Of a stretch of DNA of 64,000 bases, positions 20,794 through 28,803 are shown piece after piece. The notes beneath the pieces were generated by a model that was not told where the DNA came from, did no database searches, and saw only the letters and a list, made by a program, of their open reading frames with translations. Source of the stretch: Paenibacillus plantarum (lineage in GTDB: Bacteria > Bacillota > Bacilli > Paenibacillales > NBRC-103111). Positions within the stretch are counted from its first letter, which is position 1; every line of letters begins with the position of its first letter. A program made the translations under genes and the position numbers. Location of the stretch: positions 1-64,000 of the forward strand of contig NZ_WHNY01000026.1 of NCBI RefSeq assembly GCF_013141695.1, read 5' to 3'.

Positions 20794-22146
20794 TTAGACT
20801 CTGCTGGGATCAGCCGCCAAATTCTCCAGAAAGTGAAGCCGAAACGTTTGTTTCGGTCTTCCTTTTGGCACCTTCACATAGCCTACACTGGAAATCAAGT
20901 TGTGATCCATCCATTGCAGCAAGAGCCGATGCGTACTTCTGACAGTTACGCCAAGGATACTCGCTAACTCATGCACTTCGTAATCCAGCTTGCTTGTCCG
21001 TGCCACAGTCGTCATGAGGCGACTCAAATACGTCGATGTCATCCCGGCATCTTCTGCACTCTTCAGCAACTCAGGATCTGTCATCGACAAGTCTCTGCTG
21101 AGGGGGTCAGCCATCTCCAGAGGGCCAATTAACGTCTTGTCCTCCCGCACGATGAAGCAGGTATTGCCTCCGGCTTCTTTGCATCTGCGCAGCGCAAGGC
21201 GAGCATGCGTACCCGCTTCATTTGCACTGCGACCGAAGCCGATACCCATACTAAGAGAGAGACCCAGTGATTTCCAAACTTCCCGTGCAAGCGGAACCGA
21301 TTTATAGCCAACCGTTTCGCGTTCGAAAATCCCCCGTGTCGTAAAAAACAAATACTCATCAGCGCCAAGATGTGTTAAATAACCATCCAACGACTCCACA
21401 TAGTCGATCAGTTTTCTATGAACTTCCAGCTTGAAGCGCTGAATATCATGCTCTGTACTTTGCTGCTGCAGCTTTTTGCCGAATTCATCCACATTGATCA
21501 TGCCAACTAGGATCTGCGCTTCTTTGCTGCGCCGTGTTTCCGTCGAGAGGAGTGCACGTTCCAATGCCACTGTTATGTTCTGATCAGTCGGTGTAATCCA
21601 CTCACACGGAATCCCCTGCTTGTTAAGCGCGTCAGCGACCTGAATATCTGTGGTTAGCGCCGCTTTCGTTGCTCCCCTGAGGAAGGCCTCCTCATGGAAT
21701 TGCGTCATCATCTCCACTTGCGGGTACGGTACGCCATCATAGATTAGAAAGCTAGCAGGTGTTTCACCGATTTCTTTGACATGCCTACTTAACGTTGAAG
21801 ATGTAAAAGAATCAATACTAAAAATCGCATCCACCTCATGAAGCTGCGGCTTACTGCGTAGCCGATACAACGCACTAAATAGCCCGGTATCAGTCAACGG
21901 GATCATATGAACAGGCAAGTGCGTGAGCACATTCTCTTTTACACGTCGATAGAGTGTCGGGCCTGTTACTAGCAGCACTTCAACCTCTAACAGCAGCTGC
22001 TCGGCAATCTCTGACGCCGTTTCGGCCGAACATGCGCGTGCGATAGGCTCGAAGGACGGGAAGGACGTCGCAATCACACTCAATACTTTATTCACAAGAG
22101 CCTCTGGCCCTAATATCCCAATGGCAATTCGATTCGGAATATCCAT
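20794..22146 (-). CDS. Transcriptional regulator with GGDEF/cyclase-like middle domain
   Basis: This protein has three parts. Residues 1-180 resemble a PrpR-N-type sensor. Residues about 185-320 look like a GGDEF/GTP-cyclohydrolase-III-like domain with LVGMINVDEF and LGADEYLFF, where GGDEF is degenerate, followed by SMGIGFGRSANEA. Residues about 370-450 form a winged HTH (HELASILGVTVRSTHRLLL). I chose the ATG at 22146, preceded by AAGGAG; an ATG at 22197 has no ribosome site and overlaps the operator region. Matching operators lie upstream of this gene and of the epimerase operon, implying autoregulation plus control of that operon. The ligand may be a nucleotide; that is inference. Confidence 0.78.
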   Translation of the reverse strand: MDIPNRIAIGILGPEALVNKVLSVIATSFPSFEPIARACSAETASEIAEQLLLEVEVLLVTGPTLYRRVKENVLTHLPVHMIPLTDTGLFSALYRLRSKPQLHEVDAIFSIDSFTSSTLSRHVKEIGETPASFLIYDGVPYPQVEMMTQFHEEAFLRGATKAALTTDIQVADALNKQGIPCEWITPTDQNITVALERALLSTETRRSKEAQILVGMINVDEFGKKLQQQSTEHDIQRFKLEVHRKLIDYVESLDGYLTHLGADEYLFFTTRGIFERETVGYKSVPLAREVWKSLGLSLSMGIGFGRSANEAGTHARLALRRCKEAGGNTCFIVREDKTLIGPLEMADPLSRDLSMTDPELLKSAEDAGMTSTYLSRLMTTVARTSKLDYEVHELASILGVTVRSTHRLLLQWMDHNLISSVGYVKVPKGRPKQTFRLHFLENLAADPSRV

Positions 22147-22198
22147 GTGTGACGGCTCCTTTGCATCATCAATATGATCAAGTATACCGCTGTTCATG

Positions 22199-22231
22199 AA
22201 TAAAAGACAAATCGTTATTGTGTCTTTAAAT
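22199..22231 (-). promoter_or_regulatory. Operator copy 2, upstream of the regulator gene
   Basis: AAAGACA (22203-22209) and TGTCTTT (22221-22227) form a dyad in a block nearly identical to 20365-20396. It is 54 bp upstream of the chosen start at 22146, consistent with autoregulation. Confidence 0.65.
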
Positions 22232-22263
22232 TGAAATCATGACATAGGCAAGACGATTTCAAT
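22230..22263. repeat. Inverted repeat next to operator copy 2
   Basis: ATTGAAATC (22230-22238) and GATTTCAAT (22255-22263) are perfect 9-bp arms 16 bp apart. It is not found at the other operator, so it may serve a different protein or be a promoter-proximal structure. Confidence 0.45.
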
Positions 22264-22271
22264 GTGGAATA

Positions 22272-22283
22272 CCCCCCCCCCCC
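22272..22283. repeat. Poly-C tract (12 C)
   Basis: A run of 12 C bases between the regulator's operator region and array E. Such a tract is prone to slippage and to sequencing error; it is not inside a gene. Confidence 0.8.
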
Positions 22284-22289
22284 GCAGCC

Positions 22290-22478
22290 AATAGTCCGAA
22301 ATTACCGAACTAAACTCTCAGTCCGCATCATGAAATCAACTTTAGTCCTAAATAACCCAACTAATTCGCTGCAAACACCCCTTTCACATGAAAAAAAGAG
22401 AAATAGTTCGGCAGAATCGGACTATTGCTCCTTTTGGGAGAGGAATCCTCCGTTTAATTCGGAAAAATCGGACTAAAG
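22290..22478. repeat. Palindrome array E, four units with a different core
   Basis: Four palindromes start at about 22292, 22343, 22404 and 22455, spaced 51, 61 and 51 bp. Units 1-2 read TAGTCC...AACTA and units 3-4 read the reverse complement type TAGTTCGG...CGGACTA or TAATTCGG...CGGACTA. The geometry equals arrays C and D, but the core has no similarity to theirs. With the operator, poly-C tract and terminator this explains the 428-base gap 22147-22574. Confidence 0.85.
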
Positions 22479-22534
22479 TGGCGATTAGCGCACCACCTAT
22501 GTCCCTTCTGATCCGTTCACCTGACTAAAGCAAA

Positions 22535-22566
22535 AAGCCCGGCCGTGAGAATCACGTGCCGAGCCT
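22535..22566 (-). terminator. Terminator of the ribokinase gene
   Basis: GC-rich stem (GCTCGGCACGTGATT / TCACGGCCGGGC on the minus strand) followed by five Ts, just past the stop codon. Confidence 0.85.
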
Positions 22567-22574
22567 CCTATTGA

Positions 22575-23474
22575 CTAGCTTAATTCCGCAAGCAGCGGCA
22601 TTCCCGCTTGTGCACCAAAGCGCGTCACTGACAACGAGGCCGCCTTAACAGCAATCGTCGCTGCTTCAAGCACCTCTTTGCCTTGAGCAAGAGCGACGGT
22701 GAAAGCTGCGTTACACGCATCTCCTGCACCCGTGGTATCCACAACTTGGACGCGAGGTGCTGGAATCGTGGTCAGGTTCCCCGATACCAGCATAGCTACG
22801 CCTTTCTCACCTCGCGTGAGCAACAACCGAGGTCCCGTAGCTTCCCATTGCTGCATGCCAGCCAGCAGCTCAAGCTCGTTCGCATAAGCAGCCCCGCTGA
22901 GCAGCTCAAATTCTGTTTCATTCGGTGTGATGAAATCAACGAGCTGCAGCAACTCAGTTGGCAGTTCAACCGCTGGCGCAGGATTGAGCACGGTGCGAAC
23001 GCCAGCTCCGCGCGCAATCTCAAGCGCTGCCTGCACGGCAGGCAGCGGAATCTCGAGCTGCACCAGCAAAGCATCCGCTTCTTGAATGAGCTGGGCATGC
23101 TGATGAACTTGCTCAGGCGTTACTTTGCCATTCGCTCCTGACACAATGACGATGCAATTGTCATCCTTGGTATGTAAGATGGTTGCCGTGCCCGTGGAAC
23201 AATCGTCTCTGCGAACAATGGCCTCTGTGTGAATGCCATGAGCGGTCATTTGGGCTAGCAACGCATCCCCGAAACCGTCTTGGCCCACCGCCCCGATCAT
23301 GGCAACTTGGGCTCCTAGCTTCGCACATCCGACAGCTTGATTAGCCCCTTTGCCTCCAGGGATCGTATGCAGCTCATCCCCTTGCAAAGTTTCACCAATC
23401 TTAGGCATTCGGCTCATGGATACGACTAAATCCATATTTAAGCTGCCTACAACAGCAATGCGTACTGTCTTCAT
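22575..23474 (-). CDS. rbsK: Ribokinase
   Basis: A 299-residue PfkB-family kinase with both signatures: the N-terminal GGKGANQAVGCAKLG and the C-terminal DTTGAGDACNAAF with the catalytic Asp in GAGD. The length and the N-terminal NMDLVVSMSRMPKIGETLQG are typical of ribokinase, which makes ribose 5-phosphate from ribose and ATP. Its upstream neighbour is a nucleoside hydrolase (23594), which releases ribose, so the two likely form a nucleoside salvage unit. The start follows GAAGGGG. Confidence 0.9.
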   Translation of the reverse strand: MKTVRIAVVGSLNMDLVVSMSRMPKIGETLQGDELHTIPGGKGANQAVGCAKLGAQVAMIGAVGQDGFGDALLAQMTAHGIHTEAIVRRDDCSTGTATILHTKDDNCIVIVSGANGKVTPEQVHQHAQLIQEADALLVQLEIPLPAVQAALEIARGAGVRTVLNPAPAVELPTELLQLVDFITPNETEFELLSGAAYANELELLAGMQQWEATGPRLLLTRGEKGVAMLVSGNLTTIPAPRVQVVDTTGAGDACNAAFTVALAQGKEVLEAATIAVKAASLSVTRFGAQAGMPLLAELS

Positions 23475-23593
23475 GCAGTTAGACCCCTTCTTCTATTAAA
23501 ATGTATACAAAGTTTCCTTATAGGTTCGTTCAACTGGGTAGGAATTCCTTTTTTTTGCCGAGAATCAACTTAATCGTAATATGCCATCAACAA

Positions 23594-24511
23594 CTAGTTT
23601 GAGCCGCTCAGCTTCTGGAAAAAATCTCGAAATACGTGATTACGATCAATATAATGAACATAGCGAATGAGATGCCGTGATTGATCCTGGCTCCATCTAG
23701 CCTCATCGGATACGATCGGACTGGATAAAAGTACACTCGGTGTGCTTCGTTCATTCACAAGATAGGCAATCGTTGAAATATCCCAAATGACACGAGAGTA
23801 AGCGAAATGATCAGGATGAACTTGTCGGAAAGTCTCATACAAATACTCACCAATCACACCAGTTTCCTTCACATAATCTTTCATCTCGGATAACGTTGTT
23901 TGTAGATGCGAGGCAACGCCCATACAAGGAATTAATACGAGTGGCACACCGCTATTCAAAATAATTCGTACTGCCGGAATATCTTGCTCCAAATTAAATT
24001 CCCGCGTATGTTGCCAGTGGAGCGCATGCCCTCCTAACCAAACGACAACGATGTTCTCGATAATGCGCGGTTCCATAAGAATGGCGGAAGCCACGTTCGT
24101 TATGGCGCCAATCGCGACAACGTACAAGGGATCCTCCGGCGAGGAAGCCAATGCACGTTCGACCAAATTGCGGGCTGCATCGCTCTCCACCGGAGTTTCC
24201 GGATCTGGTAGATAAGCCTCAGACCCTTTGTAAATAGGAATGTCTGTGCGCCCCATCAGATTTAGAATTTTGTGCAGCTCGTGATAACTCTTCTCCATGC
24301 CATCCTTCGGCCCAGTCGACAGCTCATTAAAGAAAGGTGCTGCATAGAAAGCTTCCACTTGAAGTCTTTCTGGCGATTTCAAAGCATACACAACAGCGAA
24401 CTGGTCATCAATTTCATTGAAGGTATCCGTATCGAGCACCATTCTTATCTTGCCGGTTCGTGAATTCAATCGTTCCATTCGTTGTTCTTCCGTTATTAGT
24501 GGATATTGCAT
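23594..24511 (-). CDS. Inosine-uridine preferring nucleoside hydrolase family protein
   Basis: A roughly 305-residue nucleoside hydrolase. The N-terminal metal-binding signature is LDTDTFNEIDDQFA (usually DTDPGxDDA), with further Asp/Asn ligands later in the chain. The five-residue insertion in the motif marks a divergent subgroup. I prefer ATG at 24511, about 7 bases after GAGGAG; the ATG at 24526 overlaps that site. It hydrolyses N-ribosides to base and ribose, feeding the ribokinase at 22575. An AraC gene is divergent, 170 bp away, and may control it. Confidence 0.85.
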   Translation of the reverse strand: MQYPLITEEQRMERLNSRTGKIRMVLDTDTFNEIDDQFAVVYALKSPERLQVEAFYAAPFFNELSTGPKDGMEKSYHELHKILNLMGRTDIPIYKGSEAYLPDPETPVESDAARNLVERALASSPEDPLYVVAIGAITNVASAILMEPRIIENIVVVWLGGHALHWQHTREFNLEQDIPAVRIILNSGVPLVLIPCMGVASHLQTTLSEMKDYVKETGVIGEYLYETFRQVHPDHFAYSRVIWDISTIAYLVNERSTPSVLLSSPIVSDEARWSQDQSRHLIRYVHYIDRNHVFRDFFQKLSGSN

Positions 24512-24608
24512 AGGACAACTCCTCATCTTTTATATCATCAATTGGCTTACATATTTACTCTACAATTGAGAATATACAGATATTCTACCTAAATTCATGG
24601 TATATTTT

Positions 24609-24654
24609 TATCATAGATCGGCTTACTTTTTATACGATTCGGCTATCTATGATA
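24609..24654. promoter_or_regulatory. Long-spaced perfect inverted repeat upstream of AraC gene
   Basis: TATCATAGAT (24609-24618) and ATCTATGATA (24645-24654) are perfect 10-bp arms with a 26-bp spacer, ending 27 bp before the AraC start at 24681. Its place in the divergent region suits an operator for the AraC gene or the nucleoside hydrolase. Confidence 0.5.
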
Positions 24655-24680
24655 TATTTCAAGTGGAAGGATCATCTGCG

Positions 24681-25427
24681 ATGAATGGACATTTGGATTT
24701 TCTTTTTCGAACAACAAGGCCTCAGAATGGGATGATTCATTCTCATAAACACCAGTGCTATGAATTGGTTTATTACATACAAGGAAGTGGCTCAACTCGA
24801 GTTGGAGAGCACACTCACCTCTTTCACAATGACACCTTCACGTTAATTAAGCCACATACGCTGCATGACGAGAAACATACGACGGACAGTGAAGTTCTAT
24901 TTGTCGGATTTCAAGCGGAGCTAGGCAAATATCCCCTTCGAGAAGGTTTATATGTCGACCAATCGGAAGGAGCGATTCTTGCCTTGCTACAAAAAATGAT
25001 CATTGAAATGCAGAATAAACGCTCTTTCTATACGGCTAAGCTGAATCATCTAGTTGGCGAATTAATTATTGAACTCCTCCGTTATGATGAATTCACTACC
25101 TCCGAGCCATCTGTTGATAAGGTCATTTATGCCAAAAACTACATCGATGAGAATGTCAGTCTGAAGATCAGTGTTGACCTATTAGCAGATTTGGTTGGCT
25201 ACAGCTATGATCGATTCCGTCATCTATTTAAAGAAGAATATGGTCTTTCACCTATGCAATACGTGATGTCCAAGCGCTTCGAACTGGCCAAACGACTGTT
25301 GAAACAAACGGATCTCTCCATTTCCGCCGTTTCTAATGAGAGTGGTTTCTCCAACGATACACAGTTCTGCTCGCTTTTTAAGAAAGAAACAGGTCTCTCT
25401 CCCCGCCGATATCGCCTGCAACAATGA
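24681..25427 (+). CDS. AraC family transcriptional regulator
   Basis: A 248-residue regulator: cupin domain (about 10-110, with HSHKHQCYELVYYIQGSG) and AraC double HTH (about 150-248, with KISVDLLADLVGYSYDRF). I chose ATG 24681, preceded by GGAAGG about 10 bases upstream. An in-frame ATG at 24597 would add 28 residues but has no ribosome site and would include the inverted repeat at 24609. It is divergent from the nucleoside hydrolase gene and followed 25 bases later by a second AraC gene. Confidence 0.87.
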   Translation: MNGHLDFLFRTTRPQNGMIHSHKHQCYELVYYIQGSGSTRVGEHTHLFHNDTFTLIKPHTLHDEKHTTDSEVLFVGFQAELGKYPLREGLYVDQSEGAILALLQKMIIEMQNKRSFYTAKLNHLVGELIIELLRYDEFTTSEPSVDKVIYAKNYIDENVSLKISVDLLADLVGYSYDRFRHLFKEEYGLSPMQYVMSKRFELAKRLLKQTDLSISAVSNESGFSNDTQFCSLFKKETGLSPRRYRLQQ

Positions 25428-25452
25428 ACATGAAGGAGCTGCATGAACCCTT

Positions 25453-26379
25453 ATGTCTCTACAGCCTTATTTTGAGCAAAATAAAAACCAAAGTGGTTTA
25501 ACCGATATCGACAGACCCTTCTATGTGGGGTGCCAAATCACGCTTCATGAGGGTTACCAGATTGCTTCGCACTGGCATTATCATATGGAAATCATTTATA
25601 TTGCATCTGGTAAAGCCTCGATTACAGTAGGCAATCATAGCTTTGAAGCTGAACAAGGTGCGTTCATTCTCATCCATCCTTGTGAGGTGCATAGCGTCAC
25701 GGTTTCACCTCTTCAACCCTCCAAGCATTATGTCATCGGATTCGATCCTGACATGTTAAGTCCCATGCCGCAGCTGGCCTTTGAGCTCCAGTATTATTTA
25801 CCATATACGGCGACGTTTCATGGTTTGACGACTTGGCTTACACCAGCAGTACAAGACACGCTAGTCCTCCAAACGCTCATTGAGGAGATGTACTCGGAGT
25901 ACCAATCGAAAGCTTTCGGTTTCGAGCTTGCTGTTTCGTCCTCAATATTTAAGTTGATTCTATGGTTGCTGCGCTATCAGCGAACACGTCTTTCCCCTAC
26001 TTTTACCGATGACGCAGGTGAAGATACGAATAAGATGGCCGCATTCCGCCAGCTCCTAGTGTCCATCAACGAAGATAGCGGACTCACGATGACAGCAGAG
26101 GAAGCAGCCAAGCTGTGCCTGATGAGCTATAGTCGATTCGCGAGCTTTTTCAAAGGGGTCATGCATACCTCATTCACCCAATATGTCCTGTTTATCAAAA
26201 TACGAAGAGCCGAGCAATTACTGCTCGACCCGACGAAAAGTATCACGCAAATCACCTTGGAAACGGGCTTTAATCATACCAGCTATTTCATTAAACAATT
26301 CAAGCGCATCAAAGGTGTCTCTCCTAAACGTTATCGTAAAGAACGATTGCAGGTTACATATGAACACCTTGAAGGATAA
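25453..26379 (+). CDS. AraC family transcriptional regulator
   Basis: A 308-residue regulator with an N-terminal cupin (about 20-120, SHWHYHMEIIYIASGKA) and C-terminal double HTH (about 200-300, ITQITLETGFNHTSYFIKQF). The only in-frame start is ATG 25453, with AAGGAG about 14 bases upstream, longer than usual. It is co-transcribed with the AraC gene just upstream. Two adjacent AraC genes of different length (248 and 308) are not recent duplicates. Its target is not evident; the nucleoside or FAH units are candidates. Confidence 0.87.
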   Translation: MSLQPYFEQNKNQSGLTDIDRPFYVGCQITLHEGYQIASHWHYHMEIIYIASGKASITVGNHSFEAEQGAFILIHPCEVHSVTVSPLQPSKHYVIGFDPDMLSPMPQLAFELQYYLPYTATFHGLTTWLTPAVQDTLVLQTLIEEMYSEYQSKAFGFELAVSSSIFKLILWLLRYQRTRLSPTFTDDAGEDTNKMAAFRQLLVSINEDSGLTMTAEEAAKLCLMSYSRFASFFKGVMHTSFTQYVLFIKIRRAEQLLLDPTKSITQITLETGFNHTSYFIKQFKRIKGVSPKRYRKERLQVTYEHLEG

Positions 26380-26485
26380 GCTCTCTTATTCCCACGTCAT
26401 CTCTGCACGAGCAAGCAAATCTTTCAATACCGACAGTAGAACAGCCCCTTTGCGTTAAAATGCAGGAGGTTATCAGATCAGCCAC

Positions 26486-26673
26486 ATAGATGGAAATAAT
26501 ACAGTTAAATCCGCCATAATTCACCTTTTAAATGGATTAGATGGAAAATATGTAGTTATATTCATACGTTTTCAGCTAAAGTAGGCGATACACGAAAATT
26601 AACTACTCTTTTTCCATCTATTTGTAAATCCCAGCCGTAAATCATGAAAATAGCTGTACATTTTCCAGTTAAA
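26486..26673. repeat. Palindrome array D, four units
   Basis: Units start at 26486, 26537, 26599 and 26650, spaced 51, 62 and 51 bp. Units 1-2 read ATAGATGGA/TACAGTTAA and TTAGATGGA/GTAGTTATA; units 3-4 read TTAACTACT/TCCATCTAT and ATAGCTGTA/TCCAGTTAA. It is the same core as array C with identical spacing. It occupies the 540-base gap 26380-26919 between two convergent genes together with the terminator at 26857. Confidence 0.88.
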
Positions 26674-26856
26674 CGAGGCACGCAGCCTTTTCAGCATCTT
26701 CACTGCACGCCAGAAAAATCTCCATCGGTTTCTTCCTAAAGAATTCCGATCCTGATGAATCCAGCCTTCTTGTGGCAACGTCTTCCCCCTATCTCGTATA
26801 AATGGAAAATACCCCGTGTGCAAACGGATCTGATTCATTTTTCTCCTTTCGCTGAA

Positions 26857-26890
26857 ACAAAAAAGACAACCCGCAGGCTGCCTTTTCTTC
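26857..26890 (-). terminator. Terminator of the FAH/SDR operon
   Basis: AAAAGGCAGCC / GGGTTGTCTTTT stem (with G-U pairs) and a 3-base loop on the minus strand, followed by Ts, about 30 bases after the stop at 26920. Confidence 0.8.
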
Positions 26891-26919
26891 TCACTAAGCG
26901 GTATTCATTTAGTATAGAG

Positions 26920-27828
26920 CTATACCTGCTCATCCACCATACGATTCGTTAGTGCACCTAATTTCTCAATTTCAATCGTTACCACATCGCCATGCTTCAA
27001 ATAAACACGCTGATCTACCGGCTTACCGAGCACAACACCCTCAGGCGTTCCTGTCAATATAATATCTCCAGGCGACAACGTCATATGCTGGGAAATATAG
27101 CTGACGATTTCATCACAGTGGAAAATCATGTCCGATGTATGCGAACTCTGTCTTGTCTCGCCATTCACCGTGCAAGTGATAGTCAACTGATTCGGATCAC
27201 CAACTTCATCCGCCGTTACCAAATACGGACCCAGTGGACTGAATTTATCACAGGATTTCCCCAGCAGCCATTGTTGTGTACGCATTTGCAAATCACGTGC
27301 CGATAAATCATTCACGTTGCAATATCCAAACACATGGCTTAATGCCTGCTCCTTGGACACATATTTCGCCTGTTTCCCGATGACGATAACAAGCTCAGCT
27401 TCATAATCAACCTGACTTGTGACACGATTCGGAAGCGGAATATCATCGCCAGGTGCGGCAATCGTATTATTGAACTTGTTGAACAAAATCGGATACTGAG
27501 GAATGGCCGCATTCGTTTCTTCAGCGTGCTTGCGATAGTTCAAGCCTACGCATATAATTTTACCCGGATTGGTGACACAGGGACCGTAGCTTACTTGAGA
27601 TTCATCTAACAGGTAGGCACTTTTCGCCGTCGCCCCTTCAAGAACTCTTGCTATATAACGTTCAAGCCCAGGAATCACCGTTTCAGAGTTCGCAATGACC
27701 GACATGATGTCAGTTGGAATTCCGTCCTCAGGGAACGCTTTCAATGCTGCTGTAATATCGAATACGTTGTTGTCCAACTTCACACCAAGATGTCTACTAC
27801 CGGAGTGGTCAATCGTAACTAGTTTCAA
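26920..27828 (-). CDS. Fumarylacetoacetate hydrolase (FAH) family protein
   Basis: A roughly 302-residue FAH-fold enzyme. The C-terminal catalytic domain shows ICVGLNYRKHAEE, VDYEAELVIVIGK (metal ligands Glu), NVNDLSARDLQ, GKSCDKFSPLGPY and LTGTPEGV. Such proteins act as acylpyruvases, hydratases or decarboxylases, often on 2,4-diketo-3-deoxy sugar acids. ATG at 27837 directly abuts the GAGAGAGG site, so TTG at 27828 (giving the family-typical MKLVT) is better spaced. It follows the SDR gene in one operon, which fits a sugar-acid pathway. Confidence 0.85.
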   Translation of the reverse strand: MKLVTIDHSGSRHLGVKLDNNVFDITAALKAFPEDGIPTDIMSVIANSETVIPGLERYIARVLEGATAKSAYLLDESQVSYGPCVTNPGKIICVGLNYRKHAEETNAAIPQYPILFNKFNNTIAAPGDDIPLPNRVTSQVDYEAELVIVIGKQAKYVSKEQALSHVFGYCNVNDLSARDLQMRTQQWLLGKSCDKFSPLGPYLVTADEVGDPNQLTITCTVNGETRQSSHTSDMIFHCDEIVSYISQHMTLSPGDIILTGTPEGVVLGKPVDQRVYLKHGDVVTIEIEKLGALTNRMVDEQV

Positions 27829-27874
27829 AATGAACATCCTCTCTCTGCGAATAATTGCAAATGCTGATCTTTAC

Positions 27875-28648
27875 TTATGCATTCTTACCGAATACCGCGC
27901 CACCATCAATGTATAAAGGTGAACCCATCATGAATTTGGAATCATCTGATGCTAGGAATAGGGCAGCTTGCGCAACATCCTCTGGCGTTCCGAGCTCATC
28001 GCTAAGTTGTCTACTTTTCAGTGAGGCGATAGCTGCCTCAGGATCATCATAAGATGTTTTTAAATAATTCTCAACAAATGGTGTTAAAATCGTACCAGGC
28101 AACAGCGCATTTACCCGAATTTGGTAAGGGGCATAATCGACCTGCATGGATTTCGTCAATGCCAGTACTGCTCCTTTGGTAGCTGCATAGGATGCACGTC
28201 TAGCTAACCCAATCTCAGCAACGCAAGAGGACATATTGATAATGGATCCACTGCGCTTTTCCATCATATGGGGAATAACATATTTGGACGGCAAGAATAC
28301 GCCGCGAATATTCACACGAATGACACGATCCCATTGGTCCGGCTCTAACTCATGTAGGGCGCCAACACCGCTAATTCCTGCATTATTAAAAAGCACATCA
28401 ATTCGTCCATACGCTTCGATTGCTCGGTCTACCATCGTCTTTACGGAATCCGGATCCGTCACATCGGCTTGTAGGAAGAGCGCATCCCCACCATTAGCTT
28501 GAATTTCGGAGGCTGTTTCCTCACCTTTGACCGCATCCAAATCATTGACGATCACATGTGCTCCTTCTTTTCCAAAAAGTAGTGCTGTGCTTCGCCCGAT
28601 GCCTGATCCTGCGCCTGTAATTAGAATTACTTTCTGATGTAATCTCAT
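27875..28648 (-). CDS. Short-chain dehydrogenase/reductase (SDR)
   Basis: A 257-residue classical SDR: TGAGSGIGRS for the cofactor, NNAG (about 88-91), Ser140/141 and the catalytic Tyr154-x-x-x-Lys158 (YAATK). Asp36 after the second strand indicates NAD(H). It is upstream of the FAH gene by under 50 bases. The pair resembles the non-phosphorylative L-fucose or L-rhamnose route (sugar or sugar-acid dehydrogenase plus diketo-acid hydrolase); this is inference. The start follows GAGGTG. Two palindromes lie directly upstream. Confidence 0.87.
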   Translation of the reverse strand: MRLHQKVILITGAGSGIGRSTALLFGKEGAHVIVNDLDAVKGEETASEIQANGGDALFLQADVTDPDSVKTMVDRAIEAYGRIDVLFNNAGISGVGALHELEPDQWDRVIRVNIRGVFLPSKYVIPHMMEKRSGSIINMSSCVAEIGLARRASYAATKGAVLALTKSMQVDYAPYQIRVNALLPGTILTPFVENYLKTSYDDPEAAIASLKSRQLSDELGTPEDVAQAALFLASDDSKFMMGSPLYIDGGAVFGKNA

Positions 28649-28663
28649 CTGGTTTCACCTCTT

Positions 28664-28708
28664 AGTTTATTATAATAAACTTAGTTTATAAAATATCATA
28701 GACTAAGT
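28664..28708 (-). promoter_or_regulatory. Two overlapping palindromic operators upstream of the SDR gene
   Basis: AGTTTATTA/TAATAAACT (28664-28681) is a perfect 18-bp palindrome. A second dyad, ACTTAGTTTAT and ATAGACTAAGT (28679-28708), has 11-bp arms with one mismatch. They end 16 bp before the SDR start and lie just downstream of the IclR gene, the probable binder. Confidence 0.65.
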
Positions 28709-28803
28709 CTATCATCCGACGTCAATCGCGTCAACGCCAAATAAACCAGATACCACCCGTTGCCCGGATCTAAACTGGTTTACCTGAAACTTCGTCTTGG
28801 TGG

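Noticed and set aside
22264..22476. 70-residue frame across array E
   Set aside because: Made up of the poly-C tract and the palindromes; no ribosome site.
22683..23141. 152-residue plus-strand frame in the ribokinase gene
   Set aside because: Antisense shadow; ribokinase motifs are intact on the other strand.
26599..26838. 79-residue frame across array D
   Set aside because: Composed of repeat units and non-coding sequence; no ribosome site.
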